In this document: piece by piece, positions 48,632 through 62,145 of the stretch
Layout of the letters: every line of letters begins with the position of its first letter
Position numbering within the stretch: the stretch's first letter is position 1
NCBI GenBank assembly: GCA_034336665.1
Contig: CM067592.1
Coordinates: forward strand, 52,442,473-52,506,472
DNA: 64,000 nucleotides
Reading direction: 5' to 3'
DNA from: Luscinia megarhynchos
Taxonomy: Eukaryota > Chordata > Aves > Passeriformes > Turdidae
Program-made: the position numbers and the translations under genes
The notes under the pieces: model-generated
Told to the model about the DNA's origin: nothing
The model's database searches: none
The model's input: the letters and a program-made list of their open reading frames with translations, nothing else

Positions 48632-49424
48632 GGGAGTGGGCCTATGGGAATCTCATGAAATTCCACAAATCATGGTTCAAGGTGCTGCACCCGGATTAGG
48701 GCAGTCCCATAAGTACAGACTGAAAGAAGAAGTCACTGAGAACAACCCTGTGGATAAAGACCCAGAGGTCCTGGTGGGTAATAAGTCCTGAGCCAACATT
48801 GTGCACTTACAGCCCAGAAAGCCAGCTGTATCCTGGGCTGCATCAAAACAGCATGTCCAGGAGGCTAAGGGAGGGGATTCTGTCCCTCTGCTCTGCTCTG
48901 CTCTGCTCTGGTGAGACCCCACCAGAAGGGCTGCATTCAGCTCTGGAATCCCCAACACAACAAAGATGTAAAACTGTTAGAATGCTGTAGGATGTGGAAC
49001 TGCTAGATGCCCACAGAGATGGTGGAAAACCTCTCCTATGAAGACAGGCTGAGACAGATGGGGTTGCTCACCCTGGATAAGAAAGGATCCAGGGAGAGCT
49101 TACAGCACCTTCCAGTACAAAAAGGAAGCTAATAAAAATGGGAAGATTGCTTTTTGCACAGGTATATAATGATAGGACAAGTGGGAATGGTTTTCAACTA
49201 AAAAAAGTGAGGATTGGACATTATGAGGAAATTCTTCACAGTGAGAGTGGTGAGGCACTGGTTGCCCAGAGATACTGGGGGTGCCCCATCCCTGGAACTT
49301 TTTGAGGCCAGGTTAATGGGGCCCTGAGCAACCTGAGCTAGTGGGTGGCATCCATGTCCATGGAGGGGGGATTGGATTGAGGTGATCTCCAAGTTCCCTT
49401 CCAACCACACCATTCTATGACTCA
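48632..49424 (+). mobile_element. CR1 LINE 3' fragment, plus strand
   Basis: The longest CR1 copy in the window, about 790 bases, covers the end of the reverse transcriptase frame and the 3' untranslated region. Blocks in CR1 order: GAGTGGGCCTATGGGAATCT, CCAGAGGTCCTGGTGGGTAA, TGTATCCTGGGCTGCATCA, CTCTCCTATGAAGACAGGC, ATTCTTCACAGTGAGAGTGG, and the tail ending CACCATTCTATGACTC. The coding part once gave the C-terminus of the CR1 ORF2 endonuclease/reverse transcriptase. Stops and small indels show it is dead. It is 5' truncated, and its similarity to the general CR1 pattern is moderate, so it is fairly old. Confidence 0.93.
48886..48910. repeat. (CTCTG)5 expansion within CR1
   Basis: Five CTCTG units in the CR1 body, where CR1 normally has a single non-repeated CTCTAC/CTCAGC-type stretch. 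This is a local pentanucleotide expansion after insertion. Confidence 0.9.
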
Positions 49425-52229
49425 ATGTCCAGTTGCTGTTCCTTGCTTTCAACAATGACATACAGAAGCAGATTGAATGTGTTCTTCTGGAAGATTTTTA
49501 AAGGGACTGTTTATTTATTCATTGGGTGAACCTCAGTCAGGGGCAAAATATCTTCTAGATCTGAACTGTGCTATTGGCAGTAACTTCCAGAATTCATAAA
49601 CTTTACCATTTATTTAGACTCTTCTGAACTGCAACAAACTCAGGAGTGAGATCAATGGGGCTGTATATAAAGTATCAAGACAGTAATCACTTTTAGGCAA
49701 TTTCTTTTTTAACAGAGCATCTCTCCGTATGACTGCCAATGAGCAAATGCTCAAGAAAACAGCTATGCCTCCATTGACATTTAGCCCCCAGACAAGTGTG
49801 ATTTCAGAGCTAAAGAAGTCTACCAATATTTTGGTCTGTTTTTAAAAGACAATCTTGAACCAGAGAGAGAGACTGAGAGTGATATGTTAGGATTATATCC
49901 CTTGTCTCTGGGGAATAAAATGCGTCTCGGAGTTGTTTCTCCCATTTGATGGAAAGAAAATATTAATAAGTAGGTCAGAGTCTCTGACAAATTGATTCCA
50001 CTTAGCTGGCCTAACACAGATAGCACTTTAGCAAAGTGTTACATTAATAATCTATCCTTTTAACCTTCCTATTTTCTTGTGGAGGCAGGTGCCACTGTTT
50101 TCCTTTTCCTTTAAATAAATGTAATTAAACAATGGTTCAGTGATTCTACTTCATGAGCCAGACTTTGATGGTTTTTTTCTGGTCTGAATCTGATAAGTTA
50201 AGCTTTTTTTTTCTCTGTAAACAAGACCAGGATCTAGCTTCATGTGTCTCAACCTTGATGAAACTGCTCAAAACTGATGAAAGCAGAGAATTGCTATTTG
50301 TTTCCAGATGACTCTTCAGTAAAAAAACACCTAATAACTTAACAGTTTTGGATTTCTAGGTATCTATATGAGTAAATTAACATCTCTTGCAAACACAGGT
50401 TTGACTTGTCAGGAAATACATGAAGACATGTAGCTGGACTGTAATATAGAAGGTTATTCATGGATCCACTGTATTATTGCAAATCATTCTAATGCCTCCT
50501 CTATATTTACTGTCCTTTTCTGGACCTCATATTTAAATAGACACCTAGAAAAGTACAGCTATTGCGGTAGAAGAGAGCTCATTGAATACCAGGAAGAGTG
50601 GTTTAGGCAGCATGCCTGAGCTCCATGATAATCCCAGCAGTCATTCCTGTGCAGGCACCTCGACTCTGCTCGTGTCCTGAGAGTAAAGATATTGTCAAGT
50701 CTCACCAGGGTCAGGGAGATATTTTGTTCTGCACCCAGTTTGCAGTATAAACCAGATTGGAATCCTTCTTGCAAACTTCATAACCAAAAACCAACATTTT
50801 CATTCATCTGTGGGGACCGCCAGAATTGGTGTGAGGGGCAGATTGTCAGAAGGAAGTATAAGAAAGTAATATAAAATTTCATAGGAGACAGGACACGCAA
50901 AAGAAATGCTAGAGCTATGGAAAGAAGCAGGGTAGGGAGCTGCAACACGGGAAAAAGTGTTCCTGTAGCTGGGAGGAGTGACTAGATGCTTTACTCTGGA
51001 TCCAGACGTTTAACCTCTGGATCTAGATCTGGTGGTAAAAGCTGACAGAAACAGCTGCAAAATTCAGTGACAGTTCCTTCTGTCCCTCCTTTGCTAACTG
51101 ATTTAACAGTGAAAGAATCTCCCTCTGAGGCAGCTCTGTCATTATTTCAGATACTCTGCTCATCTGCTGGAATTAACAGTTTAAGCCTCCTGAAGCTGTG
51201 TACAGGTTTATGTATTGAAAATTTATTTTTAAATTTGGGAGAAAGGAAAGAAATTATAAGTGCTATTAGGTGTGAAAAGGCAAACACTTCAAAGCAAGGA
51301 ATTACTGGTATTTGAGGCAATAGCAACTAATCATGTAGTAGGTAATCATGAAGATTGTATCAAAATACATATGCACGAGGGAGTCAATTAGGTTTGCTTA
51401 AGGAACTTTGCACACTCTGGCTTTTTCCTGAGTAAAGCACTGAGTTTGGAAACCTGAAGGATCTTTAAATGTAGGCAATCATAACCAATATTACAGTAAT
51501 GCCTAATCTTGGCATCTTGCTAAGATACTAATTCCTAGTGATATGTTCTACTAATGATTTCTGCAGATGGAGTTTTGTTAAAGTATTGTTTCCTTTCATC
51601 AATTTAAAGATTTCTGCCTTTCACTGTCTTCTTTTCCTTTTTATTCTTATGAAGAATGCCATGCTGGAGCTGCTTGATGTATATTTTTCTGTTACAAATA
51701 TGCTTTTATATACATCTATCTTATTTTGAATCTATACAGCTCCAACTTTCTCAGTTTCTCATGTGGTTTTATGAGCTGACATCCCTAGGAGGTAAATAGA
51801 GCTTTTTTACAGTCTCTCTGCCTTTCCAGAAAACTTGAAATTATGTACAGCATTGAAAATTGATGAACTGGTCAGGATGTCATAGAAAAAACCCAAAATC
51901 ATGATAGATGTAGGAAAAAGAAAAAGACAGAAGAATAGACAAGGCAATTTTCTCTGTTTCTGAAAAAGAGGGGGCAAGGCATTGTTTACAATGACAACAT
52001 GTAACAGGCAGTGACAGGAAATGTGAAATATTTAGCCACATAAATGTCTCAGAGTTCTCACTCCATGTTCACATGCTTCTGTTCTTCCACCTGCCTTTCC
52101 CACTATATACAGATAATTTAAAACTAGGTAACAGTCACCTTTACCGTATCAGTCCATGCTGGCACAATATTGAGTGACATTCAAACTCATAAGTCCTAGG
52201 TGGCTTCAACTGCTGTGGGTTTTGTGTGC
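49425..52229. other. Unique non-coding DNA, no gene seen
   Basis: Only short frames (up to about 82 codons at 51067-51315) without motifs. No repeat is recognised. Confidence 0.55.
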
Positions 52230-52735
52230 AGAAGCACTATGGAAATTGCAGCCAGCAGGTTGAGGGAGATGATTACTTCTGTGTGTTCAGTGCTCGTAAA
52301 AGCACACCTGGAGTGCTGAGGAAGGAGTCCAGTGGAGGTCCTCCAGAAGGGCTGAGCACTGCAGCATGTGGCACATGGAAAAAGGCTGGGGAATCTGGGT
52401 TTGTTCAGGCTCAGAAAGGAGATTGAAGTGAGAACCATATTGCAACTTATGGTCATTGAATAGGAGGAATTAGGGACGATGTAGTCAGACCTGGAGGTGC
52501 AGAGTGGTAGGACAAAGAGTCAGAAGCCGGAAAACAGGAAATTCTGAGTATATCAGACAAAAATATCCACCATGGGGACAATTAAATACTGGAACAGATT
52601 GACTGGTAATGTTGTTGGATCTGTGTCCTGGGAGACATTCAAATCCTGACTTGATCAAGCCCTAAGCAACCTGACTTAATTGACCTTAAGCAGGGTTTGA
52701 ACTACCCATATCCTCTTCAAATTCAACTATTCCAC
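52230..52735 (+). mobile_element. Old, diverged CR1 LINE fragment, plus strand
   Basis: Weaker but ordered CR1 matches: a CCAGCAGGTTGAGGGAGATG block (about 52253), AGTGGAGGTCCTCCAGAAGG, GTTTGTTCAGGCTCAGAAAG, ACTGGAACAGATTGACTGGT, GGAGACATTCAAATCCTGAC, and a CTAAGCAACCTGACTTAATT end. The final CCCTTCCAACC tail is degraded. It seems internally shortened compared with the copy at 48632-49424. Divergence is high, so this is the oldest of the four copies. Confidence 0.8.
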
Positions 52736-54854
52736 AGATTTGTGTGGGATCAAATAGATAGACTCCAATGGTCAAGAAAAAAATTGATTTAGTAAGATTT
52801 ACACTAAAAAAATCCAAACAGTTCATTCACTAAGTTATTATTATCCACTTAAAATAGAATTGAATGGAAAATGTGAGGTCAAACGAAATATATAAAAATA
52901 TTTTGTAATATCAAAATTTTTGCAGGAACCAGCATTTGCTTGTAACATATTTTAGGATTAATCTGCCTTCCTGTTATGTAAGCTTTTTTTGTATCATCTA
53001 AAGATGCAGTTCTTAATATATATAGGACTTTTCTGGTCCATTTTGAGGGCATATTAATCCCTATTAACACAAAATTTAGCAAAAAATAATTTTCATAATA
53101 TCCTACTAAGAGATTTTGTCTGTTAGCTACTTTTTGTGCATGCAGTCTTGTATGTCTGGTGATTTGTTTCTCTGGAATCACACAGTATGCTCCCAAAATA
53201 AACCATAAAAATAACACAATCATGATGTTATCTGTTCTGTTACAAAGTATATGACAATATTGTGTTTATTGTTAAATACAGCCTCAAGGACCTCATGACA
53301 GTGCCAAACAAGTAAGTTGTTTTCAATTAAGGACATTGTCGCAGTGCTCAGTAAACACAGAAGATTATTTATGTATGAGCCTGATGTTGTTAAAAAATGT
53401 GTAGCAGAATCATGCAGTTCAGCTTTTGTTTGTGTGCAACTAAAAGCAACAAAGACTAAGCACAACTATTAAAATAAATTATGCCAATAATAAACCTAGG
53501 TCATAGATGGTTAGTTCATTTTGTATTGTTCATAATGAATGGGTACTCCTAATGATTCCATCAGAGTCCAAATAACAGAATTCAGCACAAATGTATTTCT
53601 ATTGAGAAGTAGAAACCCAATTTCTCTGGAACTGCAGCTGCTGTAGTAAAGATTAGTCTCTTACTATCCCTTAGGGAGATGACTGTCTCTGCCAGCTGAC
53701 TTAGTTTTTATACTGCCAGCGATTTATTAGATTGCTTTGCTCTTAAGTGTGATAATAGGCCTTATGCTTAGCAAGGTTTAGAGACTTCCAGTGCATTAAT
53801 ATTTTATGGCAATGACAGTCAAGACACATTTTGTTTACCTAACAAGACAAGCCAAGCTACAGCTGATGTGTACTGGAGATTAGATTTAACTGGTAGGAGC
53901 CCTGCCAATTATGTCTTTAATGCTTTGCAATGATTTTTATAATTGTAATCTAATAATTTACATATTAGATGCATCAACATTTTGTTGCAGTGCTGTTTTG
54001 TGTGACTCAAGTGCTGTAGAAACCTTTTGTCTGTAGCCATTTTACTCAGCTCTCTGGTATCGATATATTTTCTTCGGATAGTTTATTCAATCAGATATTT
54101 GGAGGCTGAGAAGACTCCCACCTAGGATCCCATATAAACCTGCTTGGGGGATTCAGTTTACAATGAAATTGATTGAATGTTCCAATCTTGTGAACATAAA
54201 CCCCGGTTGCTTTTCTTGCTCTCTTGTAATGGTAAAAATAGCACCCTGGTTTGCTGTCACTCAGTTTCAGTGACAGTGACAGCTTTTGCTGCCCAAATAA
54301 ATATTTCACATGAAGGAGTCCTGTCCTGATTTCTTTTTGCCTCCTCTCAACAAAGCAGATTTATCAGCTATTAGTGGTGGAAGACAGAGGGTGAAAATCA
54401 GTGGGTCAGGTGTCTGGCACTGATTCCCTGTAATCTGCAAAAAGCTCCGGAGACAGGATTGAGCATATTTACCAAGCAATTGAATATGGAAGGGTTTGAT
54501 GCCTCAATTACTTAGCTCAAGTATATCAGAAGATGTTAAATGTGGGTTCAACAAGTACTGACATTAGCCATTGTATGGTTTCAGCTGCAAATGTGTGGTG
54601 CTTGTGGCAAGGGGTAGAAAAAAGTCAGGGAAGCAAAATACAGTTTTGTTATGAAAAGTGCTGGTCTGCGGTTTTGAAAACTTAACTTCCCTTTGCATCA
54701 GGTTTTAAATGGACTTTGTAAGATTCGAGTTCATAAAGTTCTTCAAAACCATCTAAAAAAAATAATTCTCTGTAGAAGCTCAAGGTAACCCACAAGCAAA
54801 TAACACATTTATTTGTATATCCATAAATATTATGAAATAGAGCAAGAAGTTTCA

Positions 54855-54856
<2 letters not shown>
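52736..54856. other. Unique AT-rich non-coding DNA, no gene seen
   Basis: The 114-codon minus frame at 52879-53223 is Ile/Lys-rich with no motif. The part at about 53780-53990 is evenly complex with a TGTTTAC forkhead-like site and several ATTA cores. It could be a conserved element, but this is not testable here. Confidence 0.5.
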
Positions 54857-54893
<37 letters not shown>

Positions 54894-54905
54894 TATAGAC
54901 ATATA

Positions 54906-54950
<45 letters not shown>
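54857..54950. repeat. Composite AT microsatellite with 8-bp core repeat
   Basis: A long AT dinucleotide run (54857-54889), then three tandem copies of ATAGACAT (54887-54910), then a second AT run (to about 54939) ending in ACATATACAC. Frames through it give runs of Tyr-Ile and are not genes. A G9 run follows at 54984-54992. Confidence 0.95.
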
Positions 54951-54951
<1 letters not shown>

Positions 54952-55696
54952 GATTGTTAATGGTGTGTGTTGCATTTTTATTTGGGGGGGGGTTGTTTGT
55001 TTTGTTGTGATTTTTTTGGTTGGTTGGTTGACTTTTTAAAATACCTATATTGAATATAATAATTTTTTATTTTAGTGGTCCAGAAACGGAGACCTTATCC
55101 TGGAGTATATATATTCAGACTAATTTGGAGGGCAAATGAGACTTCCAGTCTGCAGCCCAGTGATGGCTGGTGAGCTGAGCACTGCAGTTTGTCAGCTGTA
55201 ATAATTTGCAGAATGTGCAATGTACTACTGCCTCTTCCCAGACACCCTTGTAGGTGAAGCTGTGATCTTAACCCCAGAGAGTCCCAGTGGAGTTGTCTGT
55301 GTGCTGGTCAGGAGAAAACTGATCACATACAAACAGGCATACATCTGACACACTAACAAAGGTGGGTGTGTGCACATGGAGGCAGGACAATTTCAGGTAA
55401 AATGAAAATAAAAATAGTAATAATAATAATAGCAATAATAATTTTCTCTGGTAAAGTAATTCTTTTGTCTCAGTGAAATTTGGCTTGAAAATTACATGTT
55501 CTTTTGGCAAACCTCTTGGGATGCATAGGCAGAGTAAGAGATATGATCAGTCACAGGAATAATTATGAAGTCTGCCTGTCATTCAGCAAGCCTAACAACG
55601 CAATTAGGACCCATCTCATTTATGAATATCAGGGAGCTAGGTAGGATTTTCATTTTCACAGCAAGTTAAAAAAAGGAGTAGACCCAATAATCTGCA
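54951..55696. other. Non-coding DNA with simple repeats
   Basis: Contains the G9 run at 54984, GGTT repeats at about 55018 and an AAT tract at 55415-55442. A possible 94-nt exon at 55076-55169 (acceptor TTTTTTATTTTAG, donor CTG/GTGAGC, one phase open) is weak and not called as a gene. Confidence 0.4.
55415..55442. repeat. Imperfect (AAT)n microsatellite
   Basis: About nine AAT/AGC-type triplets, mainly TAA, directly visible. On the minus strand they read as a leucine run. Confidence 0.85.
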
Positions 55697-56357
55697 ATGG
55701 GCTGCCAAAATTACGGTTGCAGGATCAAATTTTTATCAAAACTCTGTTTTGACATGGCTGGTGGTGTTGAATACTCCAGTTTTTCAACCTCATTTGTCAC
55801 CTATTTGTGTGCACAGTTTGCTAATGATGCTGCCCTGTGTTTCTGGCACTGTGGAGCTTTGTGGCCTGCAGGATGCTCAGGTAGTCTGTGGGACTGCAGC
55901 CTAGCAGTGGGGGTGGAAGCAAAGCACGAGTTTTCAGTGAATATAAACAGTCAGGATTATCTTGTCAGTGGTACTAGCCTAAGCAATTGTCATGGTTGGG
56001 TGTATGCTTATATTTTCCGGGGATGAAAATGTGTTTAGATGTGAATGTCAATTAGGTGTGGCCCTCAGGCTCTTGGTAAGGAGCCAGCAGACCACTGATG
56101 GCAAAATATATATATGTTTCTCCTGTGGGAATATGAAAGTGATTTTGGCTCGGGTGGCTTTGGGGACATCACTGGGTGCAGCATTTACCCAGATTCAACA
56201 ACAGAATGGTGAAAAGAGAAGGCATCAAACAATAGGTAAAAATCATTTAGATAGAGGCTCCAGTTTCTGGTTTTTGCCTTTATGGAGTATCTATATCACA
56301 ACACTTGATCTTCTCTGTACTGGTGATCTCTCCATGTGCTCTTCAGGAATTTTCTAA
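55697..56357 (+). other. Two overlapping cysteine-containing open frames, unknown
   Basis: A 109-codon frame (55697-56026) overlaps a 121-codon frame (55992-56357) in another phase, giving about 660 bases with few stops in a GC-richer patch. The first has many Cys, Trp and Gly residues (ALCFWHCGALWPAGCSG). The second has CECQLGVALRLL, CFSCGNMK and ALGTSLGAAFTQIQQQ. The pattern could be a decayed coding sequence with one frameshift, for instance a retroviral or retroposed gene, but no family is recognised and chance cannot be excluded. No poly-A tail or target-site duplication was seen. Confidence 0.25.
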
Positions 56358-59300
56358 TGAGTCTTATTCTACAACAGGCTTATGTTAACAGGAAAGTATA
56401 CCCTGTGCATACTTTAAGAACATATGTGCTAATATTTATTTGACAAACAGCACAGATTTATGCACTACAGCCTACATTTATGCACCTACTCCCAACATTC
56501 AGATGAGCAAGTTTTTGTTTACCCAATGTGTGTGGAAAGAATGTGTCATAAGGACTGGTTTGGATAGAGGAGCCTAGCTGATGTGAATTGTGCACAATGA
56601 AAATGCTCTGTACAAGTTTCCCCGAAAGTTGGTATAGGGAAGAATAACATATTGTTTAGCTAATCATCTATTTAGATTAATATACACATAATCACAGCAA
56701 ATCATAGGTTAGCAGAAACGTTTGAAAACACTGAAAACCTCTCAACAGCATAGTCTACAGGCACCCTTCTGGAAAGCAATTGCATTTTGAAAATTAACAT
56801 CTCATATAATCCAAACAGAGATATAGTAAATGACAAATTTACTGTCAGTAGTTTCTAAAATCTAGTTTTTCATTAATATTGTGAAGACTTGCAATTGAGT
56901 TTATTCACTGTTAAGGTGGATTGAGTATCCTTTCAAGCTATTTTCACTTAGACTGAAATATAGTCTAAAGCAATAATTTCCTTCCATCCTAGTTAGTTTC
57001 TTTTCCTGATTACCTCTAAGAATGAAATGAAGGCAGTTAAAGAATGAAATAATTCCTATATTTTATTTTTTTAATTTAGATTTATGTTGCTTGATACTTA
57101 ACCACTCTTGTGCATGTACTTGTAAAAATATGAGGGATAATTAGTCTAAATATATGTGACCTTTACTTGGAAATATTTGCAAGCTGCATGATCTAAATGT
57201 ATATATGATATGAATTGAAGTAGGGGAAAATAAAATCAATTACTCTCTTTTACTGAAAAGAAAATTCCCCTAGAGACCTGAAAAATAAGACCATTCATTG
57301 CAGAAGGGAACTTCTAAAAAATTTATAACTTTATATGAAGTGTACCTTTAAAATCTATTACATGACTAGAAAAACAAAAAGTCATGTCAGAAAAACTTTA
57401 AAAAGTTGTAGCACCTATTTATTTTTCAGGAAAATTTCCAAAGTATACAGGAAATAGAAATCTTGCTCAGAGTATTTTAGTTTATTGAGTTCTCTCTGCC
57501 TTGAAAATCATAGTAGAAATCTCCAAGGACTCCTATAAAGATGTATTACATCATAAAGCAAACTAAGGATAGTAACCCATGTTATTAAACTGTCAACATA
57601 CATTATACTGCAATCTATCCACAATCCAACTCAACTTAAAGCCTCACTCTTGGCAGAAAGTTTAAAACATAAGACTACTCTCTAATCATCTAAAGCCCAT
57701 GGTACTTTGGAAAAAATGTTGTAATAATCGCTCCAGTACTCCATTACAGTATGTGTGAATTTCATTGGTTTAGTACTGCAAATGCTCAACCATTACAAGG
57801 AAGGGTTCTGAAGGATTACCACTTAAAAGGTTATATTAGTGATGCTGTAGATTTCTTATTTCACAGAATGTTAATAAAGGTTTGGTATAACAGGCAAAAT
57901 GAAAAATAAATCTTAAAACCTAATTCTTAAACCTTGCTTAATTTCCACATTAATATTTAATAACAAACCAGATGAAATTACATTGATATAAAGTCTGCCT
58001 TCATGACCAAAGAAAATAGGGTTATTGCTTTGAATGATGAAATACTGAAAATCAGTGTTATTTGACAGGAATATGATAACTGAAAATTTCAGATCTCCTG
58101 ATAACATAGGTTGAGAGAAGAAAATCCAGCTCTAAATATTAATCTACATCATCATTGCTAGTTTCCATTTTAGCATTACCAAGGAATCCTGAGGTTTTTT
58201 ATAGGTATTCCTAACCCAGTTTATCATAGGAGGTGTAGCATATAAAGGGTTATGGATACAGAACAGAAAGATAATTTAATCAAGTAACTACCAAGGAGAG
58301 TCAGTTTTGAAATCTTTGTGAAGTCTTAGTGTCAAATATTTTGTCTTCATCTGCAAGATGGAAGTGATTGGTACTTTCTTTTTTCCTTCTCCTTTATTTC
58401 CTTCCCCTCCTCTCTGCGGTGTTTTAGCAGAGAGGACATGGAAAAGGAGAGCAGCAGACACTGTCTGGCTGGGAGGAGTTGGGATGGGTGGGGGCTGTAA
58501 GGGGCATCCACTTGGATGGAGAGCTCTTGAGTTAATGCTCATAGATGTGAAGGTAGCAGAACAGCTATGCAAATATATTAATAATGGTTATTTTTATCTC
58601 TTCATAACAAATAATTGTGAAATCTCTTGCCATAAAATTTCTAACAACACAATTAAGTTATCAAGAAAAAAATGTCAACTCTGTTGAAATAATTCCTCAG
58701 AGGTATTTTATTTTGTTTAAATATGCATTTCCAAGTTGAAACATCAGAATCTAAAGTAATTAAAACTCTAGGTTGCTAGAGATTAGAAGTGGTCAGAAAC
58801 AGGAGTTAAGGCAAGAATGTGGGAAATGGCAGGAATTTAAACTCTCTGTTCTTCCAATCCACCCACAATCCACATGTAATTAAACACTTCTGCTAGAAAT
58901 TCAATAATTAAGTAAATAAGTAACAGACTTGGTATGGATTCTCACCAGCATTATGTCAGTAATAGTGTAGTAAAAAATGGAATAGTTATAATTTTTTTTT
59001 AAATCGAAAGTTTCACCTCATTGAACTGTCAAAAAGTATATTTAACTGTCTCCTTGCTCACAGTGGCAAACTATTATTCAAATTACATGGCATAATATTC
59101 TTTTGAAACCATCATTTCTCATTATAGCTACAATTAGATATAGCCATTCTTTTTGTATGGAAAATAAATTAAGGATGTATTCTGCTTTCTTGGACATATT
59201 CCTGTCCAACAGTTCCCACTGCAGGGAGCTTTATTAGGAACATGTGAAAATAATTGAGAAACAAAATGTCTAACGTAAAATGTATTTACAGCTTTCCTGA

Positions 59301-62128
59301 GCTAGACTGTAGTTAAGGATTTTGTTGCTAATGAGAAATTACAGTATACAACACAATGCTGCCAAAGAAAGTATCCTTGCAGAGCCTGTAGTGTGCATCT
59401 GAAGACTAACACTTCCTGAATATATAAATATTTAGACTGAGTTGTGCTTTGACACTTTTCTGGGATCCTTCAGATTTCAGCCAGGCAAAGGCTGGCTATT
59501 TTTTCTCCACAACCTGTGGGGTAAGGGAAGAAACAACTTGCCAACCTGCAAGAGAAGCAGCAAAAATCAGTAACACCCTCCAACGTCTTTCCTTTCCTAC
59601 AGCCAGGGGCCCTTAATACTTGCTGCTGAGCATCCTTACAGAACACCTCTTGCTGCCTTTAACACCTTATCAGTGTTTTAATGACCAAAAATTAGAATTG
59701 GATCAAAATAGGAGAGCAATTGAGATACTGCTCTGAGTGTATTTTATCCTTTAGCTGAGAGAATACTTTATCTCATGTTGTTCCTAGAAGATAGAATTTT
59801 GTGTGGAAGTGTTGATGTGCAGTCCTCATTTTGAATTTAGAGTGCAAAAGAAGGAATCCACAGTTCATGCACCAGGCACCTGCATTTCTCACTGGCTCAT
59901 CTGTAGGTCAGCTGACAGCATAGTCTTTAAATATCTTGTTGTGAAGTCACACAGTTTTTAGGGAAAGTTCCTCAGATATGTTATTTAGAGCAGTAGCATT
60001 TATCCCATACAATATAAGCTGAGGAACATATGGTGCCCAGGTGTCCAACATTGAGGGGTTGGACAAAAAAAAAGGTTATCCTCCTTTCTTCAGGACATGA
60101 AGCTGCAGGTGAAGGAATAAGCTTCCCAAGAAAAGAATGTCACTCCAGCAAAATGTAATGCCAAAAGCAAAGCAAAGCAACATAAAACAAAATACAATAC
60201 TTTGTATTTCAACATCGATTTGCATCTCATCACATTGATGCATTATGTCTTACTCACTTCACAGAGGTTAGTGGTTGCCTACTTTTCTACTTTCTGACTG
60301 GAAAGTGGATTTGCAGACAAACTACTACACAGGGAAGAAATTCTTGTAGCACACAGATGCCCTTGGTACTGTGAGTGCCATCTAGGATAGGACTAAGGAA
60401 AATGCATCTAATTATCCACTGGTGTGCAGAATTCACTAAAGAGGGGTTTTAATTCATGATGATGCTCACATTCTAAAGGCATTTGGACAAAACTGAAAGC
60501 TTGCTAATGACCTGAGGAAAAATTAATCCTTCAAAAAGCTAAAACTGCTGAATTTGAAAGAATTAAATGGAAGAAGTATTAAATCAAGTATTAAAACAGT
60601 CAGTACATTGACTTCTCTTTGTTACTCCTGTGTTTAGAGTTGATGCTCTGTGGCTACTGAGACAGCAAGTCTTTCCATGGTGCTCATTTCCTGCATCTAG
60701 ATTGTTATTGCATCACAAAGAAATACTAAACTGTATCTGATATTCTCTGACCATGCTTGACTAAAAACTATTACAGTAATTAGCCAGGGGTTTTCTAAAA
60801 GCTAAAGAAAAGGCATATTTAATTTCTTATTTTAACCTTTATTTCCTATTCCAATGAGAAGGCAGAATTTCAATGTGCAAAAATGTGGAAGGGTATTCCT
60901 AATGCCTTGATTTAATTTCCTCTGTACTGTGGGGATCATTTATATCAGAGACATTTTCTGAGATGTTACTGTAACTAGCTGTTCACCAGCAATGCCAAGG
61001 GCATTCATGTGCTGGAATCATCTCCAAGTACTGGGCTACAAATACACATATCTGCTGAAATAAACAGTAGTCAAAAGACCCCAGATATGCTCCTTTTTAA
61101 CTGTATTACAATATGTTTTTGAGTTACTCTTTGAAAAATTATCAGTCATGGTGAATCTAGCAATACACTGGTGGTGAGCTGCTAAAGGTTGTGTGCTTAA
61201 TTAACACAATTTAGCAAGAGAGACTCTCTCCCCACCTCCCCCATTTCGATGCTCCATGCACAAAGGGAAGAGAGGTCATTCCAATACATTTGTTCAGCAC
61301 TTAGTAAAAGAAATCAAATTTTATCTGTAGTACTTTAATGTGAGTATTAGATAATGATGTCAATAGTTTTAGTGAAAACAATAGTGAAGTAGTAGCAGGT
61401 ATGTAAGCAGTGGCAATTTAGAGGCTCTGTAGGAGCAAGGACCATGTAGCAAACAAATAGCTAAGATTTTCATTGCACTTTTTAAGCAAATGTAGCATGC
61501 AAAATGAACTTTTGATCTCTGGAAATTCAGTCAGTTGTCAAAAATCAAGCAAAATGTTGTGCCCATCATAAACACATAATCCCACAGAATTTGCACTGTT
61601 CTTTGCCAGCTAATTAAACCAAAAGGCATCTGGGGTACATAACTTGGTTTTGTTCAGTTCTGTGGGAGACTAGGACTCAGACATAAAATTAGTGTGGGAG
61701 GTGTTTCCCACACTCGTCTGCTCAGCTCATGAAGACCAAAAAGAGCCTTGCAGCTGTGAATGAACTGTTCTGTATTTCTGAGCTAATTTTTCCAAGACCT
61801 GGATTTACTGTAGCATGTTTCTTTACCCACAGAAATCAGAGGGGAACGAATAGTGTGGAAATTTCTATTTGGATTTCCTCTATTCAGTTCTCTTCCACAC
61901 ACAGTTTCTCAGTGGTCAACCATATCCTTGGGTGATGTAGCACTATGGCTGTTCTTAAGTGGGTCATAACCTTTAATTAGGGCATGGATGCCAAATGAGC
62001 AAGGATTTAAATGTCCAGCCTCAGGCATGGCATGGCATGACTTTTTTGCAGAAAGGTCTTGTTACAATCATAATTTTGTTCTACTTTGCAATCCCTGCTC
62101 TACACACATACCCTTATCTCATTTGTTC

Positions 62129-62145
62129 CCCTTCCTTCCTTCCTT
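62129..62145. repeat. (TTCC)4 microsatellite
   Basis: Four CCTT/TTCC units, directly visible. Confidence 0.85.

Noticed and set aside
54682..54975. 97-codon minus-strand frame with a long Tyr-Ile run
   Set aside because: The run is the AT microsatellite read as codons.
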